Part shown: positions 1 to 10,900 of the stretch, in pieces
How the letters are laid out: each line of letters opens with the position of its first letter
How positions within the stretch are numbered: the first letter of the stretch is position 1
From: Acrocarpospora catenulata
GTDB lineage: Bacteria > Actinomycetota > Actinomycetes > Streptosporangiales > Streptosporangiaceae
Direction: 5' to 3'
Length of the DNA: 64,000 nucleotides
Assembly: GCF_018476525.1 (NCBI RefSeq)
Contig: NZ_JAHCST010000009.1
Location: 1-64,000, forward strand
The notes under the pieces: model-generated
Databases searched by the model: none
Seen by the model: the letters and a program-made list of their open reading frames with translations, nothing else
Told to the model about the DNA's origin: nothing
Made by a program: the position numbers and the translations under genes

Positions 1-1257
1 CGCGGGGACCCGCCGGCTCCGGTCGGCGCCGACCGGGCTGAGGTCGGCGGCCCGCAGCAGGGCGGTGACGGAACCGGCCGCGTCGCCGCGGCTGCGGATC
101 GCGTGGGCCGCGTCCTCCAGCAGCCGCGCCACCCGCTCGTCCGGGCCGACCGTGGCGTGCGCCAGATGCCAGGCCCGGCGCTCCGGGCTGTCCGGCTGCC
201 GCTCGGCGAGCGTCGCGTGCGCGCGCACCCGTTCGTCGGCCGTGGACCGGTTGACGACCGCAGAACGCGTCAGCGGATGGCGGAAGGTCACCCGGCCTGC
301 CTGTTCGTCCACGGTGACCAGGCCGAGGCGCTCGGCCGGGGCCAGCGCCGCCGGGTCGGCGCCCAGCGCGGCCAGCGTGCCCAGGCTGCCGGTGCCGTCC
401 AGTACGGACAGCAGCAGCGCCTGCCGGGCCGGCTCCGGCAGCCCGCCGACCCTCGACTCGAACGCCGCCTGGAGGCGGCCGCTCAACGGCAGCACGTCCG
501 GCAGCCGGGCGATGCCGGACTGTTGCCCGCCGGACAGTGCGAGCGGGAGTTCGAGCAGCGCCAGCGGGTTGCCCTGCGCCTCCGCCAGCAGCCGCTGCCG
601 CACCACGGGCACGAGCGCCGGGAACCGGTGGGCCACCAGCGCGGCCGCGGCCTCCCGCTCCAGCGGCCGGACCTCGTTGTTCGGCAGGCCGGCACGGTCG
701 AAGAAGCTCTCGTCGCCGGATCGGTACGCGGCCAGGAAGCCGACCCTGGTTCCCGAGACCCGGCGGGCGACGGTGGCCAGGACCATCGCGCTGGCCCGGT
801 CCAGCCAGGGCAGGTCGTCGACGACCAGCAGGACGGGCCGGGTCGCCGCCGCGTGCGACAGCAGCGCCAGCGCCGCGTTCGCGATCACCAGGAGGCCGGG
901 CGGGGAACCGGCTTCCAGACCCAGCGCGACGCCGAGCGCTCTGCGGTGTGCCGGGGGTAACGCGTCGAGGTTGCCCGCCATCGGATACATGGCCTGATGG
1001 AGAGTGGAGAAGCTGTGGGCCGCCTCGAACTGCGTGCCCGACGCCCGGACCACCCGCGTGCCTGCCCCCTCGGCGTACGCGGCCGCCGCGTCGAGTAACG
1101 CCGTCTTGCCGACACCGGGCTCGCCGTACAGCAGCAGCGCACCGCCCGCGTGCCGGGCCCGATCCACGAAGGACCGGAGCAGGAGAAGATCGCCGTCGCG
1201 CCCGACCAGATCAACATCACCGGGCGCCTCGGGGCCGTCGGGGGGCGAATCGGCCAC
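1..1257 (-). CDS. LuxR-family ATP-binding transcriptional regulator (LAL type), C-terminus beyond window
   Basis: The leftward frame encodes an AAA-type ATPase of the large LuxR (LAL) regulator family; about 418 codons are present and the rest, including the expected C-terminal HTH, lies outside the window. A Walker A loop GEPGVGKTA sits near residue 45 and a Walker B LLVVDDLPWLD near residue 145. The start is a GTG at 1257 because GAGGA lies 7 nt upstream. These proteins couple ATP binding and a signal-sensing TPR region to promoter activation. The HTH itself is not seen here, so the LuxR assignment rests on the ATPase domain alone. The target is unknown. Confidence 0.8.
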   Translation of the reverse strand, partial: MADSPPDGPEAPGDVDLVGRDGDLLLLRSFVDRARHAGGALLLYGEPGVGKTALLDAAAAYAEGAGTRVVRASGTQFEAAHSFSTLHQAMYPMAGNLDALPPAHRRALGVALGLEAGSPPGLLVIANAALALLSHAAATRPVLLVVDDLPWLDRASAMVLATVARRVSGTRVGFLAAYRSGDESFFDRAGLPNNEVRPLEREAAAALVAHRFPALVPVVRQRLLAEAQGNPLALLELPLALSGGQQSGIARLPDVLPLSGRLQAAFESRVGGLPEPARQALLLSVLDGTGSLGTLAALGADPAALAPAERLGLVTVDEQAGRVTFRHPLTRSAVVNRSTADERVRAHATLAERQPDSPERRAWHLAHATVGPDERVARLLEDAAHAIRSRGDAAGSVTALLRAADLSPVGADRSRRVPA

Positions 1258-1337
1258 GTGGGCTCCTCGGTCTACTCCGGAGTGGTGACGAGCGGACGGC
1301 CCTTCGTCGAGGGCACACAGCACCCAGGGAAGATCCG

Positions 1338-2336
1338 TTATCCGCGTATCCCGATAATGTATGCCGCGGTAAGCGCAACGACACGGTCTTCGTCCTGTGA
1401 CAGATCTGCCAGGGCTCGTGACGCCATGGTCCCCGGGATGCCCGCGAGCGCCTGGGTCAGCCGTCGACGTGCGGAAGATTCAACGGTGCCGTGGGCGAGG
1501 CGATCAACGAGCCTGGTAGCGATCTGGTCCGCCGACGCGGGACGACTCGCCAGCGCGCTCAGTGCATCGGCTGCGTCGACGTCGTTCGTCCCCTCGACGA
1601 CCATGTCGACGAGCGTCGGGACCGCGTCGGCTACGCCACGTGCCCCGAGTTCCAGGGCCGCATACCTGCGGACCACGATGTCGGGGTTGGTGAGGGCGTC
1701 CCGCAGCAGCGCGGTCGCCTCACCGTCGGGAATCTCGACGATGGACTGGACGGCACGTTTGCGCACCTCGGCCACTGGTGAGCCGAGGCCCTCCGCCAGC
1801 AGTGCCAATCCGGCATCGCCCGATTGCGCCAAAGCCCATCGAAGGGCCCCGGCGACGTTCGGGTCCGTCTCGCTCAGCGCTGCCTCGACCAGTGCTTCCA
1901 CTGGCACCGGAACCTCTTCGACCGAGGACAAGGCCGCGCGCTGGCGCTTGCCGGCGCTCTTCGACCCCAGCGCCTGCAGGAGTGCGACGATCTGGAGGAC
2001 GTCCTCCCAGCCCGCGGGTTCCGCGGCCCCGATCCGACGCAGTCGCGTGAGCAGCTCCGTCTCAGCCGCGATGCGTTCTCGCGTCTGGCGGATGAGGTCG
2101 TCGACGAGCTCTGAAGGCGTGAAGTCAGGATCATCGAACGCGCGCCTGACTTCACGCAGCGACAGCCCCAATGACCGCAGGCTCTCGATATGGAAGATCC
2201 GCCGGATGTCCTCGCTGGAGTACTCGCGATAGCCGGAATCGCTACGACCCGTGGGCCGCACCAGGCCGAGCGAGTCGTAGTGCCTGAGCATGCGGGCGCT
2301 GACCCCGGACCGCCGTGCCACCTCACCGATCAACAC
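1338..2336 (-). CDS. MerR-family regulator fused to HEAT-like repeats
   Basis: The first 70 residues are a MerR winged helix (MLIGEVARRSGVSARMLRHY, then YREYSSEDIRRI), followed by a short helical dimerisation stretch to about residue 110. The remaining 220 residues are not a usual MerR effector domain: they form alanine-rich helical pairs (for example LLRDALTNPDIVVRRYAALE) typical of HEAT repeats. MerR proteins bind between the -35 and -10 elements; the HEAT part may bind a protein partner (inference). It starts 6 nt after the stop of the upstream HEAT-repeat gene, so the two are co-transcribed and probably translationally coupled. Confidence 0.85.
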   Translation of the reverse strand: MLIGEVARRSGVSARMLRHYDSLGLVRPTGRSDSGYREYSSEDIRRIFHIESLRSLGLSLREVRRAFDDPDFTPSELVDDLIRQTRERIAAETELLTRLRRIGAAEPAGWEDVLQIVALLQALGSKSAGKRQRAALSSVEEVPVPVEALVEAALSETDPNVAGALRWALAQSGDAGLALLAEGLGSPVAEVRKRAVQSIVEIPDGEATALLRDALTNPDIVVRRYAALELGARGVADAVPTLVDMVVEGTNDVDAADALSALASRPASADQIATRLVDRLAHGTVESSARRRLTQALAGIPGTMASRALADLSQDEDRVVALTAAYIIGIRG

Positions 2337-2342
2337 TGCCCA

Positions 2343-3011
2343 TCATCCCTCCTTGCCGGCGCCGCCGAGGGCCACGACGCGCTTCGCCTCCTCGATCGCG
2401 AACCCGAACGCGGCATCCGGGTCGCGCAACAGCCGTTCCGTGGCGATCGCGTGCGCGCGCACCCGTGGGTCGACATCCGTCATCGCTGCGCGCAGCGTTG
2501 GCATGATCACCTCACCGAGCGCGATCAGCGCCCGGCTGAGGCTCAGCTGCATCTCACGTTCGCCGCGCCCGAGCTGTGTCGACAACACCGCGGCCAACTC
2601 GGGCTCCTCACCTTCGGGCACGAGCACGACCGCTGCCCGCCAAGCGCTCCGCGCCACCTCGTCGTCGGCGTCGGACAGAAGCGCCCGTGTGATCGCCGGC
2701 CACGCCTGCCGATCCCCGATCTTGGACAGCGTGTGCAATGCCTGGCTCCGTGCCTGCGCACGCTCCGAGCGGACTTCCTCGAGAAGCACCGGGACCGTCA
2801 TCGACGCCGGGTGGCGGGTGAGTGCCCACGTCAGCATGTCGCGCACATAGAATTCGGGCTCGATCGCGCATCGTTCGACGAGCTTGTCGATAAACCGCGG
2901 GTCAGGGGTCGTCCCGACCGCCAGCGCTGCCCGCAGCCGCACTGACGAGCTGCTGTCCTCCAGCCCCTGGAAAGCTCGAATCATGTCCGTGTCCTGTTGC
3001 GGCATGGCCAT
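2343..3011 (-). CDS. HEAT-repeat protein, partner of the MerR-HEAT regulator
   Basis: A 222-residue, all-helical protein with repeated pairs such as SSSVRLRAALAVG, AQARSQALHTLSKIGD and DPRVRAHAIATERLL, characteristic of HEAT/PBS-lyase repeats; no catalytic motif is seen. The ATG at 3011 is chosen because AAGGAGG lies 7 nt upstream; an in-frame GTG 9 nt further upstream abuts this ribosome site and is less likely. It is the first gene of a two-gene unit with the MerR-HEAT gene. The shared repeat type suggests that the two proteins interact or that the regulator arose by fusion with a copy of this gene (inference). Confidence 0.8.
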   Translation of the reverse strand: MAMPQQDTDMIRAFQGLEDSSSSVRLRAALAVGTTPDPRFIDKLVERCAIEPEFYVRDMLTWALTRHPASMTVPVLLEEVRSERAQARSQALHTLSKIGDRQAWPAITRALLSDADDEVARSAWRAAVVLVPEGEEPELAAVLSTQLGRGEREMQLSLSRALIALGEVIMPTLRAAMTDVDPRVRAHAIATERLLRDPDAAFGFAIEEAKRVVALGGAGKEG

Positions 3012-3069
3012 CGGGACCACCTCCTTGGCAACAGTGAAGACCTTCTCACCGTGTCAAGGTCAAGCGGGG

Positions 3070-3828
3070 TCATAGCGACTTGACCAGGACTCGTGAGACG
3101 CCCAGCGCGGCGGTCTTCACCGCGGGGGCCAGCCGGGCGGGTTGGAAACGGGCCACCGGCAGCGAGACCGACAGCGCGGCCACCACCCTCCCCCCTCTGA
3201 AGATCGGTGCGGCGATGCAGGCGTTGCCGAGCTGCGCCTCCTCACGCTCGTACGCCAGGCCCTGGACCTGGATCTGCCCGATCTCCTCCTCCAGGCGCCC
3301 CGCGTCCACGATCGAGCGCGGCGTTAGTCTGCGCAGTGGCCGGGAGAAGACCTCGTCGAGGAGTTCCTGGCCGGAGTAGGCCAGCAGCACTTTCCCCACG
3401 CCGGTGCAGGTGAGCGGTAGCCGCCCCCCGACGGCGGACGGCAGGGACAGCGACTCGTGGCCGCGGATCTTCTCCACGTACACCACGTCCAGCCCGTCGC
3501 GCACCCCCAGGTGGATCGTTTCGCGGGTGGCCTCGAAGAGGTCGTGCATGAACGGCAGCGCGGCGTGCCGCAGGTCCCGTTCGAGCGGGACGATGCTGCC
3601 GAGTTCGAACAGCCGCCGGCCCAGCAGGTAGCGGCCGTCCCGCCGGACGACCACGCCCAGCTCGGTGAGGTCGTTCAGTAGGCGCAGGGCCGTCGACTTG
3701 GGCAGCTGGCACCGGTGGGCGATGTCCACCAGGCGCAGCGGGCCCCCTGTCGGCCGGAACGCGTCCAGCATCAGCCATGTCTTTTCCAGCATCGAGAGCC
3801 GCTCTTCGTTCCGTCTCACGGAACTCAT
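3070..3828 (-). CDS. IclR-family transcriptional regulator
   Basis: 252 residues in the typical IclR layout: an N-terminal winged HTH (about 12-75, with LVDIAHRCQLPKSTALRLLN) and a C-terminal effector domain (about 80-250, with GKVLLAYSG and a late CIAAPIFRGGRVVAALSVS). IclR proteins bind small aromatic or organic acids. The gene is divergent from the meta-cleavage lower-pathway operon across 164 bp, so it very likely controls that operon and itself. The ATG at 3828 has no good Shine-Dalgarno; a GTG at 3819 is an alternative start. Confidence 0.92.
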   Translation of the reverse strand: MSSVRRNEERLSMLEKTWLMLDAFRPTGGPLRLVDIAHRCQLPKSTALRLLNDLTELGVVVRRDGRYLLGRRLFELGSIVPLERDLRHAALPFMHDLFEATRETIHLGVRDGLDVVYVEKIRGHESLSLPSAVGGRLPLTCTGVGKVLLAYSGQELLDEVFSRPLRRLTPRSIVDAGRLEEEIGQIQVQGLAYEREEAQLGNACIAAPIFRGGRVVAALSVSLPVARFQPARLAPAVKTAALGVSRVLVKSL

Positions 3829-3861
3829 TGTTGTGCAGGCGAAGCGTGCGCCGGTACCAAT

Positions 3862-3942
3862 GGAACCGGTGGCAGGGCCTCTGACCCGCTGGTATACGAG
3901 CGCCCGTGGGACGTGACCGCGTTCTGTTCAGCTTTCGGTTCC
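3862..3942. promoter_or_regulatory. Divergent IclR/hydratase promoter region with spaced inverted repeat
   Basis: GGAACCG at 3862-3868 is the exact reverse complement of CGGTTCC at 3936-3942, and further CCGGTACC-like half sites surround both arms. The region lies between the IclR regulator and the hydratase start. The arms are a plausible regulator-binding site, but this rests on symmetry and position only. Confidence 0.4.
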
Positions 3943-3992
3943 GGTACACGGACCTCTGCCTCCGTCTATCCTCAACCCCGCAGGAGCAGCAG

Positions 3993-4799
3993 ATGAACGA
4001 CCAGCGGTCCGAACACCTCAAGGCGGCGGATCGGCTGCTGGCGGCCGCGACGTCCGGCCGCCCGTGTGCTCCCGTCCGGGACCTGATCGGCACGGCGGCC
4101 GAGGGGTACGCCGTACAGGAGATCAACACCCGGCGGGCGCTGGCCGAGGGCCGACGGCCGGTGGGGCGGAAGATCGGCATCACCAACCCGGCGGTGCAGC
4201 GCCAGTTCGGCATCGACCAGCCCGACTTCGGCGTGCTCTTCGCCGACATGTGCCACCCCGAGGGCCTGCCCATCCCCTACGGCCGGTTCCTCCAGCCCAG
4301 AGCCGAGGCGGAGATCGCGCTGGTGATCGGCACGGACCTGGTCGGCGGCCCCTTCACCGTGGCCGATGTGATCCGCGCGGTCGAGTTCCTGCTCCCGGCC
4401 GTCGAGATCGTGGACTCCCGCATCACGGACTGGGACATCACCCTGGCCGACACGATCGCGGACAACGCCTCCAGCGGCGGCTTCGTCCTCGGGAACTCTC
4501 CCGTCGCCCTGAGCGGCCTGGACCTGAGAACGGCGGCGATGCGGATGACCCGCGACGGCGCGGAGGTCTCCTCCGGCACCGGGGCCGACTGCCTGGGTCA
4601 CCCGCTCAACGCGGCCACCTGGCTGGCCAACACCCTCGGCGGCACGGACTTCCCGCTGCGGGCCGGGGACATCGTGCTGACCGGCGCACTCGGCCCCGTG
4701 GTGCCCGTGGCGCCGGGGAACGTGTTCGAGGCGCGCATCGAGGGCGTCGGCTCGGTGACCGCGGTCTTCGGCCCCACTTCGGAGAACCAGGAACGGTGA
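3993..4799 (+). CDS. dmpE: 2-keto-4-pentenoate (2-hydroxypenta-2,4-dienoate) hydratase
   Basis: 268 residues of the fumarylacetoacetase-like hydratase family. Visible hallmarks are [19 protein letters not shown] near the N-terminus, [12 protein letters not shown] (metal-binding acidic residues), [21 protein letters not shown] and a C-terminal [13 protein letters not shown]. It converts 2-hydroxypenta-2,4-dienoate to 4-hydroxy-2-oxovalerate in the cytoplasm. The start is the ATG at 3993, with CAGGAG 7 nt upstream. It is followed by the acetaldehyde dehydrogenase 7 nt downstream. The order hydratase-dehydrogenase-aldolase matches the hsaE-hsaG-hsaF order of actinobacterial steroid degradation, but no ring-cleavage genes are present here. 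Confidence 0.92.
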   Translation: MNDQRSEHLKAADRLLAAATSGRPCAPVRDLIGTAAEGYAVQEINTRRALAEGRRPVGRKIGITNPAVQRQFGIDQPDFGVLFADMCHPEGLPIPYGRFLQPRAEAEIALVIGTDLVGGPFTVADVIRAVEFLLPAVEIVDSRITDWDITLADTIADNASSGGFVLGNSPVALSGLDLRTAAMRMTRDGAEVSSGTGADCLGHPLNAATWLANTLGGTDFPLRAGDIVLTGALGPVVPVAPGNVFEARIEGVGSVTAVFGPTSENQER

Positions 4800-4806
4800 A
4801 CGACCA

Positions 4807-5730
4807 GTGAAAATCGCGATCATCGGGTCGGGGAACATCGGCACCGACCTCATGTACAAGGCGCTGCTGTCGCGCACGACGGAGGTCGTGGCGATGGCCG
4901 GCATCGACCCCGGCTCGGACGGCCTGGCCCGGGCCCGCAGACGCGGACTCGCCGTCACCGCGGAAGGCGTTGACGGCCTGGTCGGCCTGCCGGGGTTCGC
5001 CGAGGTCGACGTCGTCCTCGACGCCACCTCGGCCAAGGCGCACCTGCGCAACAGCGCCGTCGTCCAGGAACACGGCAAGCGGATCATCGACCTCACCCCC
5101 GCGGCCATCGGCCCCTACGTGGTGCCGTCGGTCAACCTCGACCAGCACCTGACCGCGCCCAACCTGAACATGGTGACCTGCGGCGGCCAGGCCACGATCC
5201 CCATCGTGGCCGCGGTCTCCTCGCGGACGCGCGTACGCTACGCCGAGATCGTGGCCTCCATCGCCTCCAGATCGGCGGGCCCGGGAACCAGGGCGAACAT
5301 CGACGAGTTCACCGAGACCACCAGCCGGGCGATCGAACGGGTGGGCGGCGCGGACCGCGGCAAGGCGATCATCATCCTCAACCCGGCGGAGCCTCCCCTG
5401 ATCATGCGGGACACCGTCTACTGCCTCGTCGACGACTGCGACGAGGCGGCGGTGGCCGGCGCCGTCGAGGAGATGGTGGCACGTGTCCAGGAGTACGTCC
5501 CCGGCTACCGGCTCAAACAGCGGGTCCAGTTCAGCCCGATCGACGCCGAGGAGCCGGTCTGGACACTGGCGCCGGGCAGCAAGGGCGGCGTCAAGGTGAG
5601 CGTGTTCCTCGAGGTGGAGGGTGCCGCCCACTACCTGCCCGCCTACGCGGGCAACCTCGACATCATGACCTCGGCCGCGCTCCGTACGGCGGAGCGCATC
5701 GCCGAACTGAGGACGGAGGCCACCGCATGA
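4807..5730 (+). CDS. dmpF: Acetaldehyde dehydrogenase (acetylating)
   Basis: 307 residues with an N-terminal Rossmann loop [15 protein letters not shown], the catalytic cysteine near residue 125 in [12 protein letters not shown], and the family C-terminus. It oxidises acetaldehyde with NAD+ and CoA to acetyl-CoA and normally forms a channelling heterotetramer with the next-encoded aldolase. The GTG start lies 7 nt after the hydratase stop and the end overlaps the aldolase ATG by 4 nt (ATGA), so the genes are translationally coupled. Confidence 0.95.
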   Translation: MKIAIIGSGNIGTDLMYKALLSRTTEVVAMAGIDPGSDGLARARRRGLAVTAEGVDGLVGLPGFAEVDVVLDATSAKAHLRNSAVVQEHGKRIIDLTPAAIGPYVVPSVNLDQHLTAPNLNMVTCGGQATIPIVAAVSSRTRVRYAEIVASIASRSAGPGTRANIDEFTETTSRAIERVGGADRGKAIIILNPAEPPLIMRDTVYCLVDDCDEAAVAGAVEEMVARVQEYVPGYRLKQRVQFSPIDAEEPVWTLAPGSKGGVKVSVFLEVEGAAHYLPAYAGNLDIMTSAALRTAERIAELRTEATA

Positions 5731-6734
5731 CGAAGATCTACGTCCAGGACGTGACCCTGCGGGACGGCATGCACGCCATCCGCCACCGCTACACCCTCGA
5801 TCAGGCCGTGCTGATCGCCCAAGCGCTCGACGCCGCCGGAGTGGCCGCCATCGAGGTGGCCCACGGCGACGGCCTGTCCGGCGGCAGCTTCAACTACGGG
5901 CCGGGCGCGCACGCCGACGCGGAGTGGATCGAAGCGGTGGCCGGCGCCGTACGGCAGGCGAAGCTGACCACGCTGCTGCTGCCCGGCATCGGCACCGTCA
6001 AGGATCTGCGCCTCGCCCACGCCCTCGGCGTCACCTCCGTGCGGATCGCCACCCACTGCACCGAGGCCGACATCTCCGCCCAGCACATCGCGACCGCCCG
6101 CGAACTGGGCATGGACGTGGCCGGCTTCCTGATGATGGCCCACATGGCCCCGCCGGACGTGCTGGCGGCGCAGGCCACGCTGATGGAGTCGTACGGGGCG
6201 CACTGCGTCTACGTGACCGATTCGGGCGGCGGCCTGACCATGGACGGCGTGCGCGAGCGCGTCCGGGCCTACCGCGACGCGCTGCGCCCGGAGACCGAGA
6301 TCGGCATCCACGCCCACCACAACCTCAGCCTCGGGGTGGCCAACTCGGTCGTCGCGGTGGAGAACGGCTGCCACCGGGTCGACGCGTCCCTGGCCGGCAT
6401 GGGCGCGGGCGCCGGAAACGCCCCCCTGGAGGTGCTGGTGGCGGTGGCCGACCTGCTCGGCTGGGAGCACGGGTGCGACCTGTACCAGCTGATGGACGCC
6501 GCCGACGACCTCGTCAGACCACTGCAGGACCGCCCGGTCCGCGTGGACCGGGAAACCCTCACCCTCGGCTACGCCGGGGTCTATTCCAGCTTCCTCCGCC
6601 ACGCCGAAGCCGCCTCCGCCCGCTACGGCGTCGACACCCGCGCGATCCTCACCGAGGTCGGCCGCCGCCGACTGGTCGGCGGCCAGGAAGACATGATCAC
6701 CGACATCGCTCTGGACCTCCGTGTCAGGGCCTGA
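5727..6734 (+). CDS. dmpG: 4-hydroxy-2-oxovalerate aldolase
   Basis: 335 residues of the HMGL-like TIM barrel: [12 protein letters not shown] near residue 10 (metal ligand and catalytic residues), [13 protein letters not shown] and the metal-binding [11 protein letters not shown]. The C-terminal communication domain that contacts the dehydrogenase is present. It splits 4-hydroxy-2-oxovalerate to pyruvate and acetaldehyde. The last 11 nt overlap the convergent P450 gene, with no room for a terminator between them. Confidence 0.95.
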   Translation: MTKIYVQDVTLRDGMHAIRHRYTLDQAVLIAQALDAAGVAAIEVAHGDGLSGGSFNYGPGAHADAEWIEAVAGAVRQAKLTTLLLPGIGTVKDLRLAHALGVTSVRIATHCTEADISAQHIATARELGMDVAGFLMMAHMAPPDVLAAQATLMESYGAHCVYVTDSGGGLTMDGVRERVRAYRDALRPETEIGIHAHHNLSLGVANSVVAVENGCHRVDASLAGMGAGAGNAPLEVLVAVADLLGWEHGCDLYQLMDAADDLVRPLQDRPVRVDRETLTLGYAGVYSSFLRHAEAASARYGVDTRAILTEVGRRRLVGGQEDMITDIALDLRVRA

Positions 6735-7917
6735 TCCGCAGCGGCAGGGTGCCCCAGTGCAGGCGGAAGCCGTCCAGTTCGTCAGGGTCCACCGCGAGCT
6801 GTAGCCGGTGAAGTTCGCGGGCGATGCGGTCGAACATGATGCGCGCTTCGAGACGGCCCAAGGATGCGCCCAGGCAGAAGTGGATCCCGTGGCCGAAGGC
6901 GATGTGGCGATGGACGTCTGAGCGATGGATGTCGAACACGTCCGGATCGTCGAAGACCGCGGGGTCCCTGTTGGCGCCCCACAGGGACAGGCCGACGCGC
7001 TCGAACGCCGGGATCGTGCCCCCTGCGAGGTCGATCTCGCGGAAGGTGAAGCGCGGCGGGACGATCTCGACCGGCCCGCGGAACCGCAGCGTCTCCTCGA
7101 CGGCCGCACTCGCCAGTGACGGGTCGGCGAGGAGGTCCTGCCACTGTTCAGGATGGGTGAGCAGGAGCCGGATGCCGTTGACGATGACGTCGACCGTGGT
7201 CTCCTGGCCGGCGATGAGCAGGAGCTGCACCATCGCGACGAGCTCGTCGCGGTCGAGGGCGTCGCCCTGCGCCTCCAGGGCGACGAGCTCGGAGAGCAGG
7301 TCGTCCTCGGGGGCCGCTCTGCGGCGCGCGGCCAGGTCGTCGATGTAGGCGGCGAACGCCAGCGTGGCGGCGGCGTCGTGGTCGGCCGCGGAGACGATGG
7401 TCGCCGACCAGTCGCGAAACTGTGCGCGGTCCTCCTCGGGGACCCCCACGAGCTGGGCGATGACGTTGACCGGCAGCGGATCGGCCAGGTCGGCCACGCC
7501 GTCGAAGGTGCCGAGCCGGAGAGCACGGGCGACCAGTTGGTCGGCGACGTCGGCGATCCACGACTCCAGCTTCGCGACCATGCGGGCCGTGAACGCCTTG
7601 CTGACGAGCCCGCGCAGCCGGGTGTGGTCAGGTGGATCCAGGGAGATGAGCTGGCGCGCCGCGATCCGCTCGGCCTCGCTCTGCCAGTGGGCCACCGGCA
7701 GGTCCTGGGCCTGGTGCTTGAGCACCTCGTGGCCGATCGCCGGGTGCTGCAGGCCCTCGAGGACGTCGGCATGGCGGGCCACGACCCAGAACCGGTTGCC
7801 GGCGGGGTCGATTTGCGGGACGGGCCGGCCGGCGACCCGCACGCGGGCGTAGAACGCGTGCGGGTCGCGGCGCGTGTCAGGCTCCCACAGCTCCGACGGC
7901 CTGAACTCGACAGTCAT
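6724..7917 (-). CDS. Cytochrome P450
   Basis: 397 residues of a soluble class I bacterial P450. The I-helix oxygen-activation motif is AGQETT, the ExxR motif is EETLR, and the heme loop is [18 protein letters not shown] with the axial cysteine near residue 348. Redox partners are not encoded nearby, so it must use general ferredoxins. It starts 57 nt after the stop of the GH127 gene on the same strand and may be read through from it, but the function looks unrelated. The substrate cannot be inferred. Confidence 0.93.
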   Translation of the reverse strand: MTVEFRPSELWEPDTRRDPHAFYARVRVAGRPVPQIDPAGNRFWVVARHADVLEGLQHPAIGHEVLKHQAQDLPVAHWQSEAERIAARQLISLDPPDHTRLRGLVSKAFTARMVAKLESWIADVADQLVARALRLGTFDGVADLADPLPVNVIAQLVGVPEEDRAQFRDWSATIVSAADHDAAATLAFAAYIDDLAARRRAAPEDDLLSELVALEAQGDALDRDELVAMVQLLLIAGQETTVDVIVNGIRLLLTHPEQWQDLLADPSLASAAVEETLRFRGPVEIVPPRFTFREIDLAGGTIPAFERVGLSLWGANRDPAVFDDPDVFDIHRSDVHRHIAFGHGIHFCLGASLGRLEARIMFDRIARELHRLQLAVDPDELDGFRLHWGTLPLRIRP

Positions 7918-7974
7918 GTGCCACCTTCGTTGAGTTCAGCTGCGGTCGTGGATCCGCGGAGCCCGGCCATCCGA

Positions 7975-10900
7975 TCAGCCGCAGGACGCGGCGGCGTACT
8001 GCTGGACGAGCTCGGACATCACGCTTCTCCCGTCGATGGTCCCGGTGACGCGGATCGTGACCTCACCGGCGGCGACCTGCGGCGCGCGGACCGCGAAGGA
8101 CTGGTAAGCGTACTTGCCCGGGGCGAGGTTGACGAAGGACTTCGAGCCGTAGGGCGTCTCCACCACCACGTCCACGGGCCCGTCGTGATCGTTCGTCACG
8201 CGTACCGCCACGTAGGCCGAGTTGCCGATGCACCGTCCCTCGGCGGTGACCGTGACCGGCACCTCCGCGGCCGGCGCCAGTTCGCTCCGCGCGCTCACGG
8301 CGGCCGCCACCACCGCGTCCTTCTGCGCGCTGGTCAGGTGCCCGGCCGCCACGAACGCCGTGGCCGTCTGGGTGACCTTGGCGACGAACGCGTCGTGGGT
8401 GGCGAACGGCGCGCTGTCCCAGACCACGTCGAGGAAGGTCAGACCGTCCGTGCCGGGCGAGGTGATGCCGGTGACCGGGACGTCGTAGTTGGGCAGCCCG
8501 TCGTTGCGCTTCACGTTGGGAACGCCGGAGTCGATGCTTCCGAAGACGATCTTCGGCTCCACCCGGCGGAAGTACGCGGAGTGGGTCTGGGTGTCCCCGA
8601 CGTACCACGGGCGCAGGTTGAACCCGTGCGTCGTGAAGAGGGGGTCTCCCGCCGCGCTGGTCCCGGCCGCCGTGATGGCCGCCCGCGAGTAGTCGCCGTC
8701 CCGCTTGAGGTACCGGTAGAGCGTCAGCTCACGGTAGTTGCCGCCGCCGGGGTTGCCGACGATCGGCATGAGCAGCGGTCCCCACATGATCGACTGGGTG
8801 TCCGGCCGGTCGATGGCGCGCTCGATCCGGATGCTGAACGGCATGGAGATCTCGATGGTGTCCCCGGAGTGCCAGTTGCGGCTCAGGGTCACGTAGGTGC
8901 CCGGCACCGGGGTCTGCATCGGCGCCACGGCTCCGTTGATCCGCACGGTGTAGCCGCTGTTGGCCCACTTGGGAACCCGCAGCTTGATGTCGAGGCTGCC
9001 GCTGCCGTTGACGGTGAGCTTGGTGCCGGCCTGGCGGGGGAAGTTCGTCTCCTGGGTCACGGAGAAGTTCTTCTCCGCCCAGGTCACGGTCGACGGCACG
9101 AAGAGGTTGACCCAGAGGGCCGAACCGTCGGCGGACTTGAAGTAGACGGCGTCCTGGTACTTCGTGTGGATCTCCAGCCCGGTTCCCCCGCAGCAGGTGC
9201 CGGTGTTGCCGTAGGACTTGCTCGCGCCCGGGGTCAGCGGCTGGAAGTAGGTGACCTGCGGGTTGGCCGTGCTGGTCGAGTCGGCTCGCGATCCGGCGAG
9301 CTGGTTGAACAGGGCCCGCTCGTAGTAGTCGATGTAGGCCGGGTCCTGGGTGTGGAAGAAGAGGTTGCGGGCCAGCTTGGAGACGTTGTAGATGGAGCAG
9401 GTCTCCGCGCCGCCCTGGGCGATCGCGTTGGCGATGTTGTCCCGGTTCTGGAACATCTCGATGTTGTTGTTGGAGCCCGGGTAGTTTCCGCCGGTACCGC
9501 CGTGCGTGAACATGCGGTGCGGAACGATCATGCCGAAGAAGTTCTTCGCCGCCTGGAGGTATTCCTGGTCGCCGGTCTGCTCGAAGATCCGCATGTAGCC
9601 GGTGAAGTTGGGCACGTGCTGGTTGACGTGCAGCCGGGCCGGGCGACGGCGGCCGAGGGGGGCGGGGTTGGTCACCACCAGGATGTCCCGGTTCTCGACG
9701 CAGGCGCCGAAGAGGGACTCCCGGTTGTCGAAGCACTTCGCCGTCTGGAGGTGCTTGGCGTCACCGGTCAGCGCGTAGATCTCCGGGAAGATCTCGTTGG
9801 CGCCGCCGTACTCACCGGCGATGTAGGTGTCCCACATGTAGTTGAGGTTGTCCCTGGTGATGGGTCCCTGGTACTGCGGGTGGGTCTTGTCGCCGGTGGT
9901 CAGGGCGAGGTGTGCCCAGTCCGCCATCTTGGTGACGACCTCGCGGGCCTTCTCGTTGCCGGTCAGGTAGTACGCGTCCAGCAGACCCCGCATGATCTTG
10001 TGCTGGGTGTACCAGGGCGCCCAGACGTTGGTGCTCTGGTTGCTGCCGTAGACGGCGAACCGGGGCGGCGCCAGCCGGATGACGGCGTCCTCCGGGATGG
10101 CCCCGAGATAGCCGGGGTAGACGGGCGTCCAAAGACCCGTGTTGCCCGAGGTGATGGCGACGATGCCGGCGTCGCGGTGGTTGGGTGAGGAGTCGAGGGC
10201 GGTCGCTCCGCTCTCCTCGTCGAAGCGGTACCAGGCGATGTTCCCGCCTCCCGTGGATCCCGCGGCGGAGCTCTGGAGGGACTGGATCTCCGCCTGGCTG
10301 AGGGCGCGGTCGAAGATGTGGAACTCGTCGATGGTGGCGTTGAGCATCGGGTCGCCGTACTGGGACCGGCCGATCCAGACGTTGCCGGGGACGCCGAGGT
10401 TGGTCGGGTTGAGCGTCATGCTGTTGTTCGTGCCGACGGGTGAGCCGTTGACGTACAGCGTGCCGACCGTGCCCGAGAGGGTGACGGCGAAGTGGACCCA
10501 CTGCCCGGTCGGCACCGCCGTCGTGCCGTTGATCTGCTGCTCCTGGCCGCTGCCGCCGACGGTGATGGCGAACCGGGGCGGGTTTCCGGTCGCACCCGAG
10601 CGGGCGGTCAGGAACATGTTGACCGTGGTGTTCTGACCGAAGTCGAAGATCCTGCTCCAGCTCTGTGCCGCGGCGAGGTTGACCCAGGTCGCGATCGTGA
10701 AGTTGGTGAGCTGGGACACCGCCTCCTGAGGGAGACGGATGTGCTCGGCGTTGCTGCCGCCGTTGAGGCGCAGACCGTTGCCGAAACGTCCCGCGACCCG
10801 GTCGATGGCGGGCTCCTGGCCACCACCGCCGCCACCGCCGGAGGAACCCATCCGCGCGGTGATGGCGGCCTGGCACGCGGCGAGTTCGTCGACCATCCAG

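Noticed and set aside
7153-10188. A rightward open frame of about 1011 codons opposite the P450 and GH127 genes
   Set aside because: Its protein is low-complexity Gly/Arg/Val/Asp-rich, has no domain and covers genes with complete catalytic motifs; it is an antisense artefact of high GC content.
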